Origin: an uncultured Clostridia bacterium
GTDB lineage: Bacteria > Bacillota > Clostridia > Saccharofermentanales > Saccharofermentanaceae
Direction: 5' to 3'
Length of the DNA: 64,000 nucleotides
NCBI GenBank assembly: GCA_947303255.1
Contig: CAMYXL010000005.1
Span: forward strand, 1 to 64,000
The notes under the pieces are model-generated. The model was given only the letters and a program-made list of their open reading frames with translations. It was not told the DNA's origin and ran no database searches. Made by a program: the position numbers and the translations under genes. Below, piece after piece: positions 1-7,440 of the stretch. Each line of letters starts with the position of its first letter. Position 1 is the first letter of the stretch.

Positions 1-21
1 TTTTCAGCACATCAAATGCAC

Positions 22-42
22 TATCGCAGCGGGTTAGCGATA
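22..42. other. Weak inverted repeat at left edge
   Basis: TATCGC at 22-27 and GCGATA at 37-42 can pair across a 9-nt loop and are followed by a T-rich stretch. This could be the terminator of a gene left of the window. Short open frames run in from the left edge (to stops at 57-59 and 88-90), but neither can be assigned to a protein. The rest of 43-155 is AT-rich leader with no recognised element. Confidence 0.25.
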
Positions 43-170
43 CTTTATATTTTCTTTAATAATTCCGGAAAATTCTTAATACCGTTTTAACGATGATTTT
101 ACTCTCCCCCGTTAAGATGTAACCATAAAACAAAAACACAAACACAAAAAACAATTTGGAGGGTATAAAA

Positions 171-380
171 ATGAAAAACACAAATTTGATCAACGTAGTA
201 CACGGAGCAACAATCGGACTCGTAAGCGGAGCAGCAGGAGAATTGTTAATGCTTTCAGCAATCCTCAATAGACTCCCTGGAAGAAGCATCGCAGTAGCTT
301 GCATCATCACAGCAATCGCATGGGCTATCGCAGGCGGCGTTATTGCTTATCAGAAGAACAAGAAAGCACTTGAAAAGTAA
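171..380 (+). CDS. Small two-helix membrane protein
   Basis: This 69-aa protein has two hydrophobic stretches (about residues 11-33 and 40-62) and a lysine-rich C-terminus, so it is probably a small integral membrane protein. The start is the ATG at 171 because GGAGG sits at 158-162; the frame is open further upstream but lacks a ribosome site there. A hairpin terminator follows. It stands alone and faces the kinase gene. I do not recognise the family; holin-like or bacteriocin-like roles are possible but have no motif support. Confidence 0.7.
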   Translation: MKNTNLINVVHGATIGLVSGAAGELLMLSAILNRLPGRSIAVACIITAIAWAIAGGVIAYQKNKKALEK

Positions 381-405
381 ACACCTCATTCTATCCCTTA
401 TTCCA

Positions 406-436
406 GGAAGCGTTACCGGTCGGTAGCGCTTCTTTT
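406..436. terminator. Hairpin terminator between convergent genes
   Basis: GAAGCG (407-412) pairs with CGCTTC (427-432), with an inner TACCG/CGGTA stem, followed by TTTT. It lies between the small membrane protein and the 3' end of the kinase gene and may serve both strands. Confidence 0.65.
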
Positions 437-446
437 GATTTAGGGA

Positions 447-1457
447 TCAACGATTAAGCCACAGATCCTGAGCCGTGTGATTTATAAATCTGGTCAGAAG
501 GACCACGAGTATTTCAATGATTATTCCGGTAATGATGAAGACTGCCGGATGTTTTTTTCGAAAAGAAAGAATATGTGTTTCAAAAAAGCCCGTCCATCCA
601 AAGAAGATATCTACGGGAATTGCAAAGGTCAGTATGTTCTCGATTCCGTAGAAAATGTGCTTTTTGAGAGGCCAATCGCTGTCCCTTACCGAGATGCCGA
701 TGACGAAGAAGGCGGCGATGTGCATATAGATGATGGCCACCATCATGTGCCAGGCTTTCTTACGCCTGAATCCCGGAGGCGGCCATAATTCGTGCTTAGG
801 ATGTAAAAGATCATACTTAAGATCACCGATATTCTGGTAACGGTTCTTAGGATCGATCTGGGTCGCTTTCCTTGCTACCTTAAGAAGATCCTTGTCATCA
901 GTGATCTCTTCAATGATCTTACCGAGAGCGAATATGTCTGTTCTCGGATCTGACTGAGAGAAACCATACTGCTCAGGTGCAGCATAATCAAACGTACCAA
1001 GCAAAGTAGTATCTCGGTCCTGACCGCGTTTATAAACCTTTGCAATATCATAATCTATGATCTTGGCAATGCCATCGTCCGTTATGACTATATTTTCCGG
1101 TTTAAGATCTCTGTGGATTATGGGCCTGAAGGCTGAATGAAGGAACTTAAGTCCATCGCAAATCTGAAGAAGGATATCTTTCTTCTTCTCCTCCGACAGG
1201 GAATTCTTAAGCAGAAGATCATTAAGTGTCTGACCTGTTATATATTCTTCGAAAACATGAAGCAATCCTTCAGCTTCAAAATAATCGTAAACCTTTACTA
1301 CGTGGGAATTGGATGCTTTTCTTAAATACTCATACACAGGGATCTCATAGTGAGTCAGTTTCTTCATATAGCACACAACACCGCTTACCTCGTCGCGGAC
1401 GAGGTAGTGACTATCAGAGAACTTTTCAATCACTTTATAACGCCCATATGTATCCAT
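447..1457 (-). CDS. Membrane-anchored eukaryotic-type Ser/Thr protein kinase, atypical nucleotide loop
   Basis: Residues 1 to about 222 form a Hanks-type kinase domain with a catalytic loop HRDLKPEN (115-122), an APE motif (AAPEQ, 159-163) and the DxFALG region (174-179). The metal-binding DFG is replaced by DYD (IDYDIAK, 134-140). The N-terminal glycine-rich loop is degenerate, with no GxGxxG near residues 8-20. Three hydrophobic segments (about 236-256, 272-288, 304-323) follow, so the kinase faces the cytosol with a membrane tail and no PASTA domains, unlike PrkC/Stk1. No Shine-Dalgarno precedes the ATG. Neighbouring XRE and DUF4190 genes suggest a signalling locus. Substrates are unknown. 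Confidence 0.9.
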   Translation of the reverse strand: MDTYGRYKVIEKFSDSHYLVRDEVSGVVCYMKKLTHYEIPVYEYLRKASNSHVVKVYDYFEAEGLLHVFEEYITGQTLNDLLLKNSLSEEKKKDILLQICDGLKFLHSAFRPIIHRDLKPENIVITDDGIAKIIDYDIAKVYKRGQDRDTTLLGTFDYAAPEQYGFSQSDPRTDIFALGKIIEEITDDKDLLKVARKATQIDPKNRYQNIGDLKYDLLHPKHELWPPPGFRRKKAWHMMVAIIYMHIAAFFVIGISVRDSDWPLKKHIFYGIENILTFAIPVDIFFGWTGFFETHILSFRKKHPAVFIITGIIIEILVVLLTRFINHTAQDLWLNR

Positions 1458-1463
1458 AAGATA

Positions 1464-1492
1464 ATTATACCCTGTCGTTTTTTATCGCACAA
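1464..1492 (-). promoter_or_regulatory. Sigma-A-type promoter of the kinase gene
   Basis: On the minus strand, TTGTGC (1487-1492) and a perfect TATAAT (1464-1469) are separated by 17 bp. The predicted transcription start falls at about 1457, the first base of the kinase ATG. With no ribosome-binding sequence present, this implies a leaderless or near-leaderless transcript. Confidence 0.6.
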
Positions 1493-1493
1493 T

Positions 1494-1524
1494 AAAACGG
1501 GGAGCGAAATTGATCGCCCCCCTT
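1494..1524 (-). terminator. Terminator of the TPR-protein gene
   Basis: GGGGAGCGA (1499-1507) and TCGC plus a C-run (1514-1522) form a GC-rich hairpin. On the minus strand it is followed by GTTTTATT. It separates the TPR gene from the kinase gene, which has its own promoter. Confidence 0.6.
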
Positions 1525-1542
1525 GGAAAATCATAACCAATA

Positions 1543-2871
1543 TCAGTGTTCAAACCTGTATTCGGCTGAACATACTTCCTTTGTATAAGCAGTGATCTGA
1601 TCAGTCTTCGAGAACTTCAAAGTCAGTGAATCCTTGCTGTATTTTAAGGTAGTATTATCATCCAGATTGATCGTTCCTGACGTTGAAGTTATCGTCTCAT
1701 TCAGTGTATATGTCTTCTCATCAAGTTCAAGAAGTGATTTGATATAACTGTATTCGGTTAAACAGCTGAATTTGATCGTGCCTTTCAAAGAAACGCTGCC
1801 GTCAGACAAGACCATAAATGTGAGATCTGCCTTCGCGTAATTTCCTTTGTTGTCCATCTTGTCATTCGACAATGTCCAAGCTGTCCATGAACCTCCTGTT
1901 ACCTGTCTGGCGTCGATATTTCCATAGTTGCATTTCCAGGTATCAATCAAAGTGAAATAGTCGGAATACTTATCTATCTCAGCCATCCTGTCGGATGTAA
2001 GGATGCCATTGTACTCATAATCGTCATCATAGTTCTTGAATATCTCTTTGGCACCTACATAATCTCCGATGCTAAGAAGATAATCTGCATTCATGAACTT
2101 ACACTTACTTACGTAATCCTTTGTATCTTCATAATCCAGACTGAGCTTTGAGAAATTATCCAGAGCATCGAGGTATTTCTCGTCATCAAAATCTTCTACT
2201 GCTAAACTGTACGTTGTCTTATTGAGCATATCCTTGGAATCTCTAAGGAAGCCTGCTTTTTCGAACATAGTCTGCGCAGTGGAATTATCTCCGCTGTTAT
2301 AGGCATCCATCGCCTTGGCATAAGCAAGATAACTGTACTGAACACTGTTCGGACCATAATCTGCCAGGATATCCTGCACACCTGAATAGTCCTCGTTATC
2401 CAACATTCCCTCAGCACAAGTAATCAGATTCTCGCCCTTATCATCAAACTCGAAACGCGGATCAGAGAAACATTGAGCTGCCTCTTTATACTCTCCTGCT
2501 GCCAAGTGATCTTGTCCTGTCTTATAGACATTATTCTTTGTCGCTTCGAAAAGCTTTGTTCCGCCGACATCGAAATCAGCTGCTAAAACATACTTCTCAC
2601 ATGCCAGGGCATAATCACCTGCCTGCATAGCCTGATCGCCGTCTACCATGGCTTGTTGCTTTGTAGCAATAGCCAAGAGTTCTGCGGCATTTTTATAATC
2701 ACCGGCCGCCTCAAATTCCGTTATGGCCTGAGCATATTGATTGGAATTATAAAACTCAACGCCTTTGTCATAATGAACCATCGGTCTGGTTGCAACAATG
2801 CCTATGATAACACCTGCAGCGACCAGTAAAACTGAACCTGAAATGATAGGAATCAATACTTGCTTTTTCAC
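1543..2871 (-). CDS. Membrane-anchored TPR-like protein
   Basis: The 442-aa protein begins with one hydrophobic anchor (about residues 6-27). Helical repeats of the type YNSNQYAQAITEFEAAGDY follow to about residue 310; they resemble tetratricopeptide repeats. A C-terminal beta-rich region of about 110 residues contains no motif I know. Such proteins are commonly external protein-protein interaction modules. The start is GTG at 2871, preceded by a G-rich ribosome site. It diverges from the zinc-ribbon gene at 3120 across a region with paired operators, and lies upstream of the kinase. The specific role is unknown. Confidence 0.85.
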   Translation of the reverse strand: MKKQVLIPIISGSVLLVAAGVIIGIVATRPMVHYDKGVEFYNSNQYAQAITEFEAAGDYKNAAELLAIATKQQAMVDGDQAMQAGDYALACEKYVLAADFDVGGTKLFEATKNNVYKTGQDHLAAGEYKEAAQCFSDPRFEFDDKGENLITCAEGMLDNEDYSGVQDILADYGPNSVQYSYLAYAKAMDAYNSGDNSTAQTMFEKAGFLRDSKDMLNKTTYSLAVEDFDDEKYLDALDNFSKLSLDYEDTKDYVSKCKFMNADYLLSIGDYVGAKEIFKNYDDDYEYNGILTSDRMAEIDKYSDYFTLIDTWKCNYGNIDARQVTGGSWTAWTLSNDKMDNKGNYAKADLTFMVLSDGSVSLKGTIKFSCLTEYSYIKSLLELDEKTYTLNETITSTSGTINLDDNTTLKYSKDSLTLKFSKTDQITAYTKEVCSAEYRFEH

Positions 2872-2929
2872 AACATCACCCCCTGATTATTTACTTGATT
2901 CGATGCTAGCAAAATCAAAAAAACATAGG

Positions 2930-2946
2930 GTGTGCCGTCAGCACAC
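2930..2946. promoter_or_regulatory. Operator copy 1, GTGTGC-N5-GCACAC
   Basis: A perfect inverted repeat with 6-bp arms (2930-2935 and 2941-2946) and a 5-bp spacer. The same arms and spacer length recur at 3028-3044. It lies 58 bp upstream of the TPR-protein start. The pairing of identical sites in one divergent promoter region suggests binding of a dimeric regulator, perhaps one of the neighbouring XRE proteins. Confidence 0.6.
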
Positions 2947-3027
2947 AAATTGCCTCCGATCAACGTCATAATGCCCGAGTAACAGTCATTTCAGTCTATT
3001 GTTAACAAACGATTAAAAATACTGAAT

Positions 3028-3044
3028 GTGTGCTATTAGCACAC
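3028..3044. promoter_or_regulatory. Operator copy 2, GTGTGC-N5-GCACAC
   Basis: A perfect inverted repeat with arms at 3028-3033 and 3039-3044 and spacer TATTA, centred 98 bp from copy 1. It lies 75 bp upstream of the start of the zinc-ribbon gene at 3120. Only the arms are conserved between the two copies, as expected for a protein-binding site. Confidence 0.6.
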
Positions 3045-3119
3045 CAATCAAACACAATGATTTCTTAAAATTTATTTAAACATACGGGAAACCGCAATCA
3101 GAGGGGAGGCGATGATAGT

Positions 3120-4289
3120 ATGACTTGTCCAAATTGCAACAACAATATCCCTGACGGCTTGAAGTTTTGTTCTGAATGTGGAGCCAATCTCATTAATGTG
3201 AATGAACAAAATAATAATATTCCACCACAGAATAATCCTTCGTATTATCCGCAGAATGATCCTGCGTATTACCCACAAAATTTCACGCAAGGTCCGACCG
3301 GAGAAGAATACGCTACTACATCTCTGAGATTCGGAATTGTCGGAACGTGTATGGATGTTACCGTATTCCTCTCGATCGTGGGACTGATCTTAGGAATAGT
3401 AGGTATAAAAAAGGCAAGCAACGCTTCCAGGATGGGCGTTAAATCCGGAAAGCAAAAAGCAGGTCTCATCCTAAGCATCATTTCTCTTGTCCTGTCTGTA
3501 GTTATCCCGTTCGTTTTCTTGGCAGCCTGCGTTGACAGAGCTAAAAAGAACAGCGATGCATCAGCTATCGTAAGTAATGCTGAAAACGGCAACCTCGCTA
3601 CTGCTCTTCAGGGTACTTATGTAGGAAGCAACGGAAGCGTTCTCGTCTTAAGAGACGACATGACCAGCAACTATTACTATCCTGGATACGGAATCAGCAC
3701 CAACACATGGACTCTCAAGGATAACAAGCTCGAAATGTTTATCTCAAACTGTCTTTGCTCGGTAGAAGCTGATATCGATCCAAGCAAGACTGATTCCATC
3801 TGTCTTACAAGTTCTTCGATCTTGTGGGATGAAGAGACATTTACCAAAGTCGCTGCAGATACAGAAAAACCAACTGAGCAACACTGCGATGAACTTATCA
3901 ATCAGTACGCTCCTAACACAAGTCTTGCCAATAAGACATCGACAACAACTGCAGCTACAACAAAGGCTACAGAGGCTCAGACTACAACCGCAACAACAGC
4001 AAGTAATTCTTCTCAGGGCACAACAGTAAACGATATGACTGTAAAGGAAGCTCTGGATGAATATGAAGCTTATGTCGATAAGTACGTTGAGCTTTATAAG
4101 GGAATGCTGGACGGTTCATTGAACTACTTCGAAGCATTGGAACAGATCACCGAACTCGAAGGAGAAATTGATGAACTTGAAAAAGCAATGAATTCTCTTT
4201 CCGAAGCAGATATGACTCCTGAGGAATACCAGTACTACATAGAAGTAATGGGCAGAGTAAGTGAAAAGATGCTCTCAATTTATCAATAA
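3120..4289 (+). CDS. Zinc-ribbon / DUF4190 membrane protein with Thr-rich linker
   Basis: The 389-aa protein starts with a zinc ribbon (CPNC at 3-6, CSEC at 17-20) and then an Asn/Pro/Tyr-rich stretch. Two membrane helices around 70-98 and 113-138 have the GIVGIKKAS...LILSIISLVLSV pattern of DUF4190. An extracellular region follows, then a Thr/Ala-rich linker near 275-305 and a C-terminal helical domain (about 310-389) resembling DUF6591. The N-terminus would be cytosolic. The start ATG at 3120 follows GAGGGGAGG. It heads an operon with an XRE regulator and a small membrane protein. A link to the nearby kinase is inferred from context. Confidence 0.85.
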   Translation: MTCPNCNNNIPDGLKFCSECGANLINVNEQNNNIPPQNNPSYYPQNDPAYYPQNFTQGPTGEEYATTSLRFGIVGTCMDVTVFLSIVGLILGIVGIKKASNASRMGVKSGKQKAGLILSIISLVLSVVIPFVFLAACVDRAKKNSDASAIVSNAENGNLATALQGTYVGSNGSVLVLRDDMTSNYYYPGYGISTNTWTLKDNKLEMFISNCLCSVEADIDPSKTDSICLTSSSILWDEETFTKVAADTEKPTEQHCDELINQYAPNTSLANKTSTTTAATTKATEAQTTTATTASNSSQGTTVNDMTVKEALDEYEAYVDKYVELYKGMLDGSLNYFEALEQITELEGEIDELEKAMNSLSEADMTPEEYQYYIEVMGRVSEKMLSIYQ

Positions 4290-4306
4290 ACGGAAGGGTT
4301 TGTGAA

Positions 4307-4732
4307 GTGAAGGAAACGAACGAATTGATGGACGCACTGAGTGGGTCAAATAACACTAAAGATCTGGATAAATACCTGGATCAGATCGATGTTGTCTCTG
4401 CGATCCCTTTAGACAATCATATTAAGAATCTTCTAAAGGAAAAAGGAATGACCCCTTCAGGTTTGATCAAAGCAAGCAGGATAGAAAGAACATACTGCTA
4501 TCAGATATTAAACGGAAGGAAAAGACCGGGCAGAGATAAGGTGCTCGCTATAGCACTGGCACTTGAGCTCACACTTGAAGAGACTCAAAGACTGCTTGCT
4601 ATAGCAAAAGAAGGTGTTCTGTATCCGAAGAGCAGAAGGGACAGCGTTATCATATTCGCTTTGAATAATCACTATTCACTTATCAATACCAATTTGCTGT
4701 TGGCAAATTACAACGAAGCAGAATTAAATTAA
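4307..4732 (+). CDS. XRE-family helix-turn-helix regulator with conserved C-terminal extension (copy 1)
   Basis: The 141-aa protein has a Cro/CI-type HTH at about residues 37-95 (YQILNGRKRPGRDKVLAIA). A C-terminal tail carries YPKSRRDSVIIFAL at 106-119. It is a close paralogue of the gene at 7009, sharing the MKET-LM start, the GRDKVLAIA core, the YPKS-RDS motif and the N-EAEL end. Similar 140-aa regulators are often seen beside Ser/Thr kinase genes in gut Firmicutes (family knowledge). The start is GTG at 4307 with AAGGG upstream. It may act at the twin operators at 2930/3028 (inference). The RRDS serine is a plausible, untested phosphosite. Confidence 0.85.
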   Translation: MKETNELMDALSGSNNTKDLDKYLDQIDVVSAIPLDNHIKNLLKEKGMTPSGLIKASRIERTYCYQILNGRKRPGRDKVLAIALALELTLEETQRLLAIAKEGVLYPKSRRDSVIIFALNNHYSLINTNLLLANYNEAELN

Positions 4733-4744
4733 GGAGGGAATCTT

Positions 4745-5125
4745 ATGAATAACTATCCGGCACCTGTAAAACCAAACAAGCCTATGGCATTAACTTCGTT
4801 CATCTTGGGATTATTCGCCATGCTCTGGACTCCTTTTGCTTACATAATTCTGTTTATCGGAAAAGCAAAAGCCGCGGAAGTATCCTTATTTATGCTCTTC
4901 GTTGCTCCTTTCCTCGAAGTAGTTATGGGTATTCTCGGTATCGTATTCTCATCCGTCGCGAAAAAGAGCGGATGTCATAACGGATTCAGAAGAGCCGGAT
5001 TTGTATTGTCCCTCTTGGATCTGATATTCGGAGCGATCATAATCTTTATCTTCCTGTTGGTAATCGTTCTCGTCGGAATGGCATATAGAGATATTATCAA
5101 CTGGGCATTGTCTTTGTATAAATAA
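4745..5125 (+). CDS. Small DUF4190-like membrane protein
   Basis: The 126-aa protein has three hydrophobic segments (about residues 15-38, 46-72 and 82-112). The middle has the small-residue, glycine-rich pattern seen in DUF4190 proteins (GILGIVFSSVAKKSG). Its ribosome site AAGGAGGG overlaps the stop codon of the upstream XRE gene, so the two are co-translated. It is the third gene of the operon starting at 3120 and is followed by a strong terminator. Function unknown. Confidence 0.8.
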   Translation: MNNYPAPVKPNKPMALTSFILGLFAMLWTPFAYIILFIGKAKAAEVSLFMLFVAPFLEVVMGILGIVFSSVAKKSGCHNGFRRAGFVLSLLDLIFGAIIIFIFLLVIVLVGMAYRDIINWALSLYK

Positions 5126-5144
5126 CCATAACACCCGCAATATG

Positions 5145-5182
5145 AAAAAAGCTATCCGGGATCTTTCTCGGATAGCTTTTTT
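5145..5182. terminator. Strong bidirectional terminator
   Basis: A 14-bp stem (5145-5158 with 5169-5182), rich in A on the left and T on the right, with core GCTATCCG/CGGATAGC. It ends the operon 3120-5125 and also suits the convergent lipoprotein gene at 5207. Confidence 0.9.
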
Positions 5183-5185
5183 GTT

Positions 5186-5195
5186 TTTTCGAAAA
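5186..5195. repeat. TTTTCGAAAA palindrome
   Basis: A perfect copy of the window-wide 10-bp palindrome. It lies between the terminator and the stop codon of the leftward lipoprotein gene, 11 nt past that stop. Confidence 0.6.
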
Positions 5196-5206
5196 CAATA
5201 GGAACA

Positions 5207-6880
5207 TCAATTGACATCCTCGAGAACAACATATGATATGACGTGTGCGTGGTCCTCTTCCCAAAGTCTCATCTCGTATGTGTGAGAGGACGGGAACTCG
5301 TCGGTCGGAAGGAAGACTTCTATCTCATTGTTCAATCCTTCAGAAACGGTGATCTCCTGAGTGTCGATCACATATTCGCCATCGATCCACCAGTCAACGA
5401 TAAGTGTAGTTCCGGTCTCGAATGTCATGTCGAAATAATTATCGATCCAGATACCGTCAGGATCGATAGTATATGCTACCGTGTTAAGCCAGCCCGGTTC
5501 TTTGGAATAGAACATCCAGAAACCATTATCGTCAGGCTGCGAATATCCGTAGATAACAGATCCGTCAGTACACCAGCTCGGACTTTGCTCGAAAACACCC
5601 AGGGCATCATTCACATGACCTGAAGAACTGACAGTATCAACATGTGTATATCCCAGGTTATCCGGATTTATGCTGTTGATGAGCATCGTGTACATTGTCT
5701 CATTAATCTCGCCGTTTTCGTAAAGGCGGGTAACTGCTTCTTCAAGGACACCCGTGAGCTGTTCGAGCGTAATACCGTGCTCGGCTTCGTATACGCCTTT
5801 ATCCGGCTCTTTTACTATCGGGATGTTGAAATACAATCTATCATAAACACCTTTAACACCGCCTGATATGCTGTGCTCTTCTCCTTCACATTCCGGTACG
5901 GCAGCAGCCAATGTGTTATAGATGAGAGCGGTCTGTTCTTCCAGGATTTCATCATAATCCCATCCGAGAACTTCATATCTTAGATAGTACATACGATACT
6001 CGATCTGAAATTCATCTGTGGTAAGTGCTTTGTAAAGATCCTCCGATGAAGGAGCCATTCCCTTGACCCCGAATCTGTCACCCTGCTGATAGGTGATCTC
6101 GTAGTCATGGTCAAGATAATACAAAAGATATTCTTTAACGAAATTTCGCAGAGCTTCTTCGCTCTTAGTTCCGCTTCCGCGATCGTATCTGTTATCGTAA
6201 AGATCATTCATGAATAGTTCATCTACGGACAGATCTTCAACAAATTTTTCCGGATCGAATTCTTCAAAGCTCAATTGCAGTGCCATCTTCTGATCATCTG
6301 TCGGAGTCGGCTGCGGAATAGGGACTCCCCATGATTCTGTTACGAAATCCATTATATCCTCAGCTGAACTGTCGTTCATATACCATTTCTGATCCTCTTC
6401 ATCAAAATCAAACTCGAGTTCCACGGTTCCCTCTTGTCGAGGTTCATACTCGTCCATTGAAGCAAGGATATCGTCCAGATATATTCCGGAACAACCGTTA
6501 CTGGAGAACTCTTTAATATCCAGATATGATATCTTGACCTCCATATCTGCATCCTGATAATCATCAGAATATTCAGGTTCTTCCATATCTATGATCTCTG
6601 CAAAAGATACAGCATGAACAACTACGGCACGAAAATCTTCATCTCTGAGTTCATTGCCTCTGAATATTTCGATCGAAGAGGAATTACATAGTTCACGAAG
6701 AGATTCTTCATCATCAGTCGTGATGCTCTTCATAACATCTTCAGCGATCTGTTGGATGATCTTGGTATCTTCTTCTGTATCTCTGTCATCTCTCTTCAGT
6801 TTTTTCGCGCAGGAACAAAGCATTGTGAGAGACAAGGAAAAGGACAACACAACAGCGATAAATGCTTTAAAATTCCTCAT
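5207..6880 (-). CDS. Large secreted lipoprotein of unknown function
   Basis: With the start at 6880 the protein is 557 aa. It opens with a lipoprotein signal (MRNFKAF...LTMLCSCAKK), giving a lipidated Cys near residue 22 or 24. That ATG is chosen over an upstream in-frame start because AAAGGGG precedes it and it gives a clean signal peptide. The mature part is acidic with no motif I recognise. A C-terminal region with FDMTFETGTTLIVDWWIDGE resembles a beta-sandwich binding domain. It is monocistronic and diverges from the second XRE gene. Function unknown. Confidence 0.8.
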   Translation of the reverse strand: MRNFKAFIAVVLSFSLSLTMLCSCAKKLKRDDRDTEEDTKIIQQIAEDVMKSITTDDEESLRELCNSSSIEIFRGNELRDEDFRAVVVHAVSFAEIIDMEEPEYSDDYQDADMEVKISYLDIKEFSSNGCSGIYLDDILASMDEYEPRQEGTVELEFDFDEEDQKWYMNDSSAEDIMDFVTESWGVPIPQPTPTDDQKMALQLSFEEFDPEKFVEDLSVDELFMNDLYDNRYDRGSGTKSEEALRNFVKEYLLYYLDHDYEITYQQGDRFGVKGMAPSSEDLYKALTTDEFQIEYRMYYLRYEVLGWDYDEILEEQTALIYNTLAAAVPECEGEEHSISGGVKGVYDRLYFNIPIVKEPDKGVYEAEHGITLEQLTGVLEEAVTRLYENGEINETMYTMLINSINPDNLGYTHVDTVSSSGHVNDALGVFEQSPSWCTDGSVIYGYSQPDDNGFWMFYSKEPGWLNTVAYTIDPDGIWIDNYFDMTFETGTTLIVDWWIDGEYVIDTQEITVSEGLNNEIEVFLPTDEFPSSHTYEMRLWEEDHAHVISYVVLEDVN

Positions 6881-6949
6881 ACGATCTCTACCCCTTTTTT
6901 CTGACATTATACTATCACAACAGGATATCAATCAATTTCTCTTGATTTG

Positions 6950-6971
6950 TGATCGATGCTGAAGTCGATCA
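6950..6971. promoter_or_regulatory. Inverted repeat TGATCGA-N8-TCGATCA in divergent promoter region
   Basis: Perfect 7-bp arms (6950-6956 and 6965-6971) with an 8-bp spacer, just upstream of TATAAT boxes at 6972-6977 and 6980-6985 that would serve the XRE gene at 7009. Candidate operator, possibly autoregulatory. Its sequence differs from the GTGTGC operators. Confidence 0.5.
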
Positions 6972-7008
6972 TATAATGCTATAATCACGGTAAAGAGGTG
7001 ATAGCGCG

Positions 7009-7434
7009 ATGAAAGAAACATCAGATCTTATGTCCAGACTCAATAACATCTCCAACGACAAGGCATTGAATGATTTCATCAAAGATGTCGACGGTAATTA
7101 TCCGCTCACTTTTTCGGAATATATAAAGAAGATCATGATAGATCGCGGCTTATATAAGATAGATATCTCAAAGCTCAGTCTCATTGACCGTTCATATACT
7201 TCCCAGATCATTGAGGGCACCAAGAAACCCGGAAGAGATAAGGTGCTCGCTATCGCCATCGGCTTAAAACTGAGTATCGATGAGACGCAGAAGGCGCTGA
7301 AGCTCGCAGGTCTGAACGAGCTCTATCCGAAGAGCAAGAGAGACAGCATTATAATCTTCGCGATCAACCAAAAGATGAACGTGATGGATACCAATGCAGA
7401 GCTCGCACGTTACGGCGAAGCTGAACTGGCATAA
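7009..7434 (+). CDS. XRE-family helix-turn-helix regulator (copy 2)
   Basis: This 141-aa paralogue of the regulator at 4307 has the same architecture. An N-terminal helical arm precedes an HTH around residues 37-95 (SYTSQIIEGTKKPGRDK), and the C-terminal signature is YPKSKRDSIIIFAINQ. The ATG at 7009 has a GAGGTGAT ribosome site. It is transcribed singly, converges on the radical SAM gene with a 6-bp gap, and diverges from the lipoprotein gene. The strongly conserved C-terminus in both copies points to a shared input, possibly the neighbouring kinase (inference). Confidence 0.85.
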   Translation: MKETSDLMSRLNNISNDKALNDFIKDVDGNYPLTFSEYIKKIMIDRGLYKIDISKLSLIDRSYTSQIIEGTKKPGRDKVLAIAIGLKLSIDETQKALKLAGLNELYPKSKRDSIIIFAINQKMNVMDTNAELARYGEAELA

Positions 7435-7440
7435 AACTTC

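Noticed and set aside
1..90. Possible 3' ends of a coding sequence entering from the left edge
   Set aside because: Two forward frames stay open for 18 and 29 codons, but neither reads convincingly as protein and they cannot be told apart.
555..564. TTTTCGAAAA inside the kinase gene (and at 47349 in the butyrate-kinase-type gene)
   Set aside because: These copies are explained by codons for Ser-Phe-Arg-Lys and Leu-Phe-Glu-Asn, so I do not count them as elements of the intergenic set.
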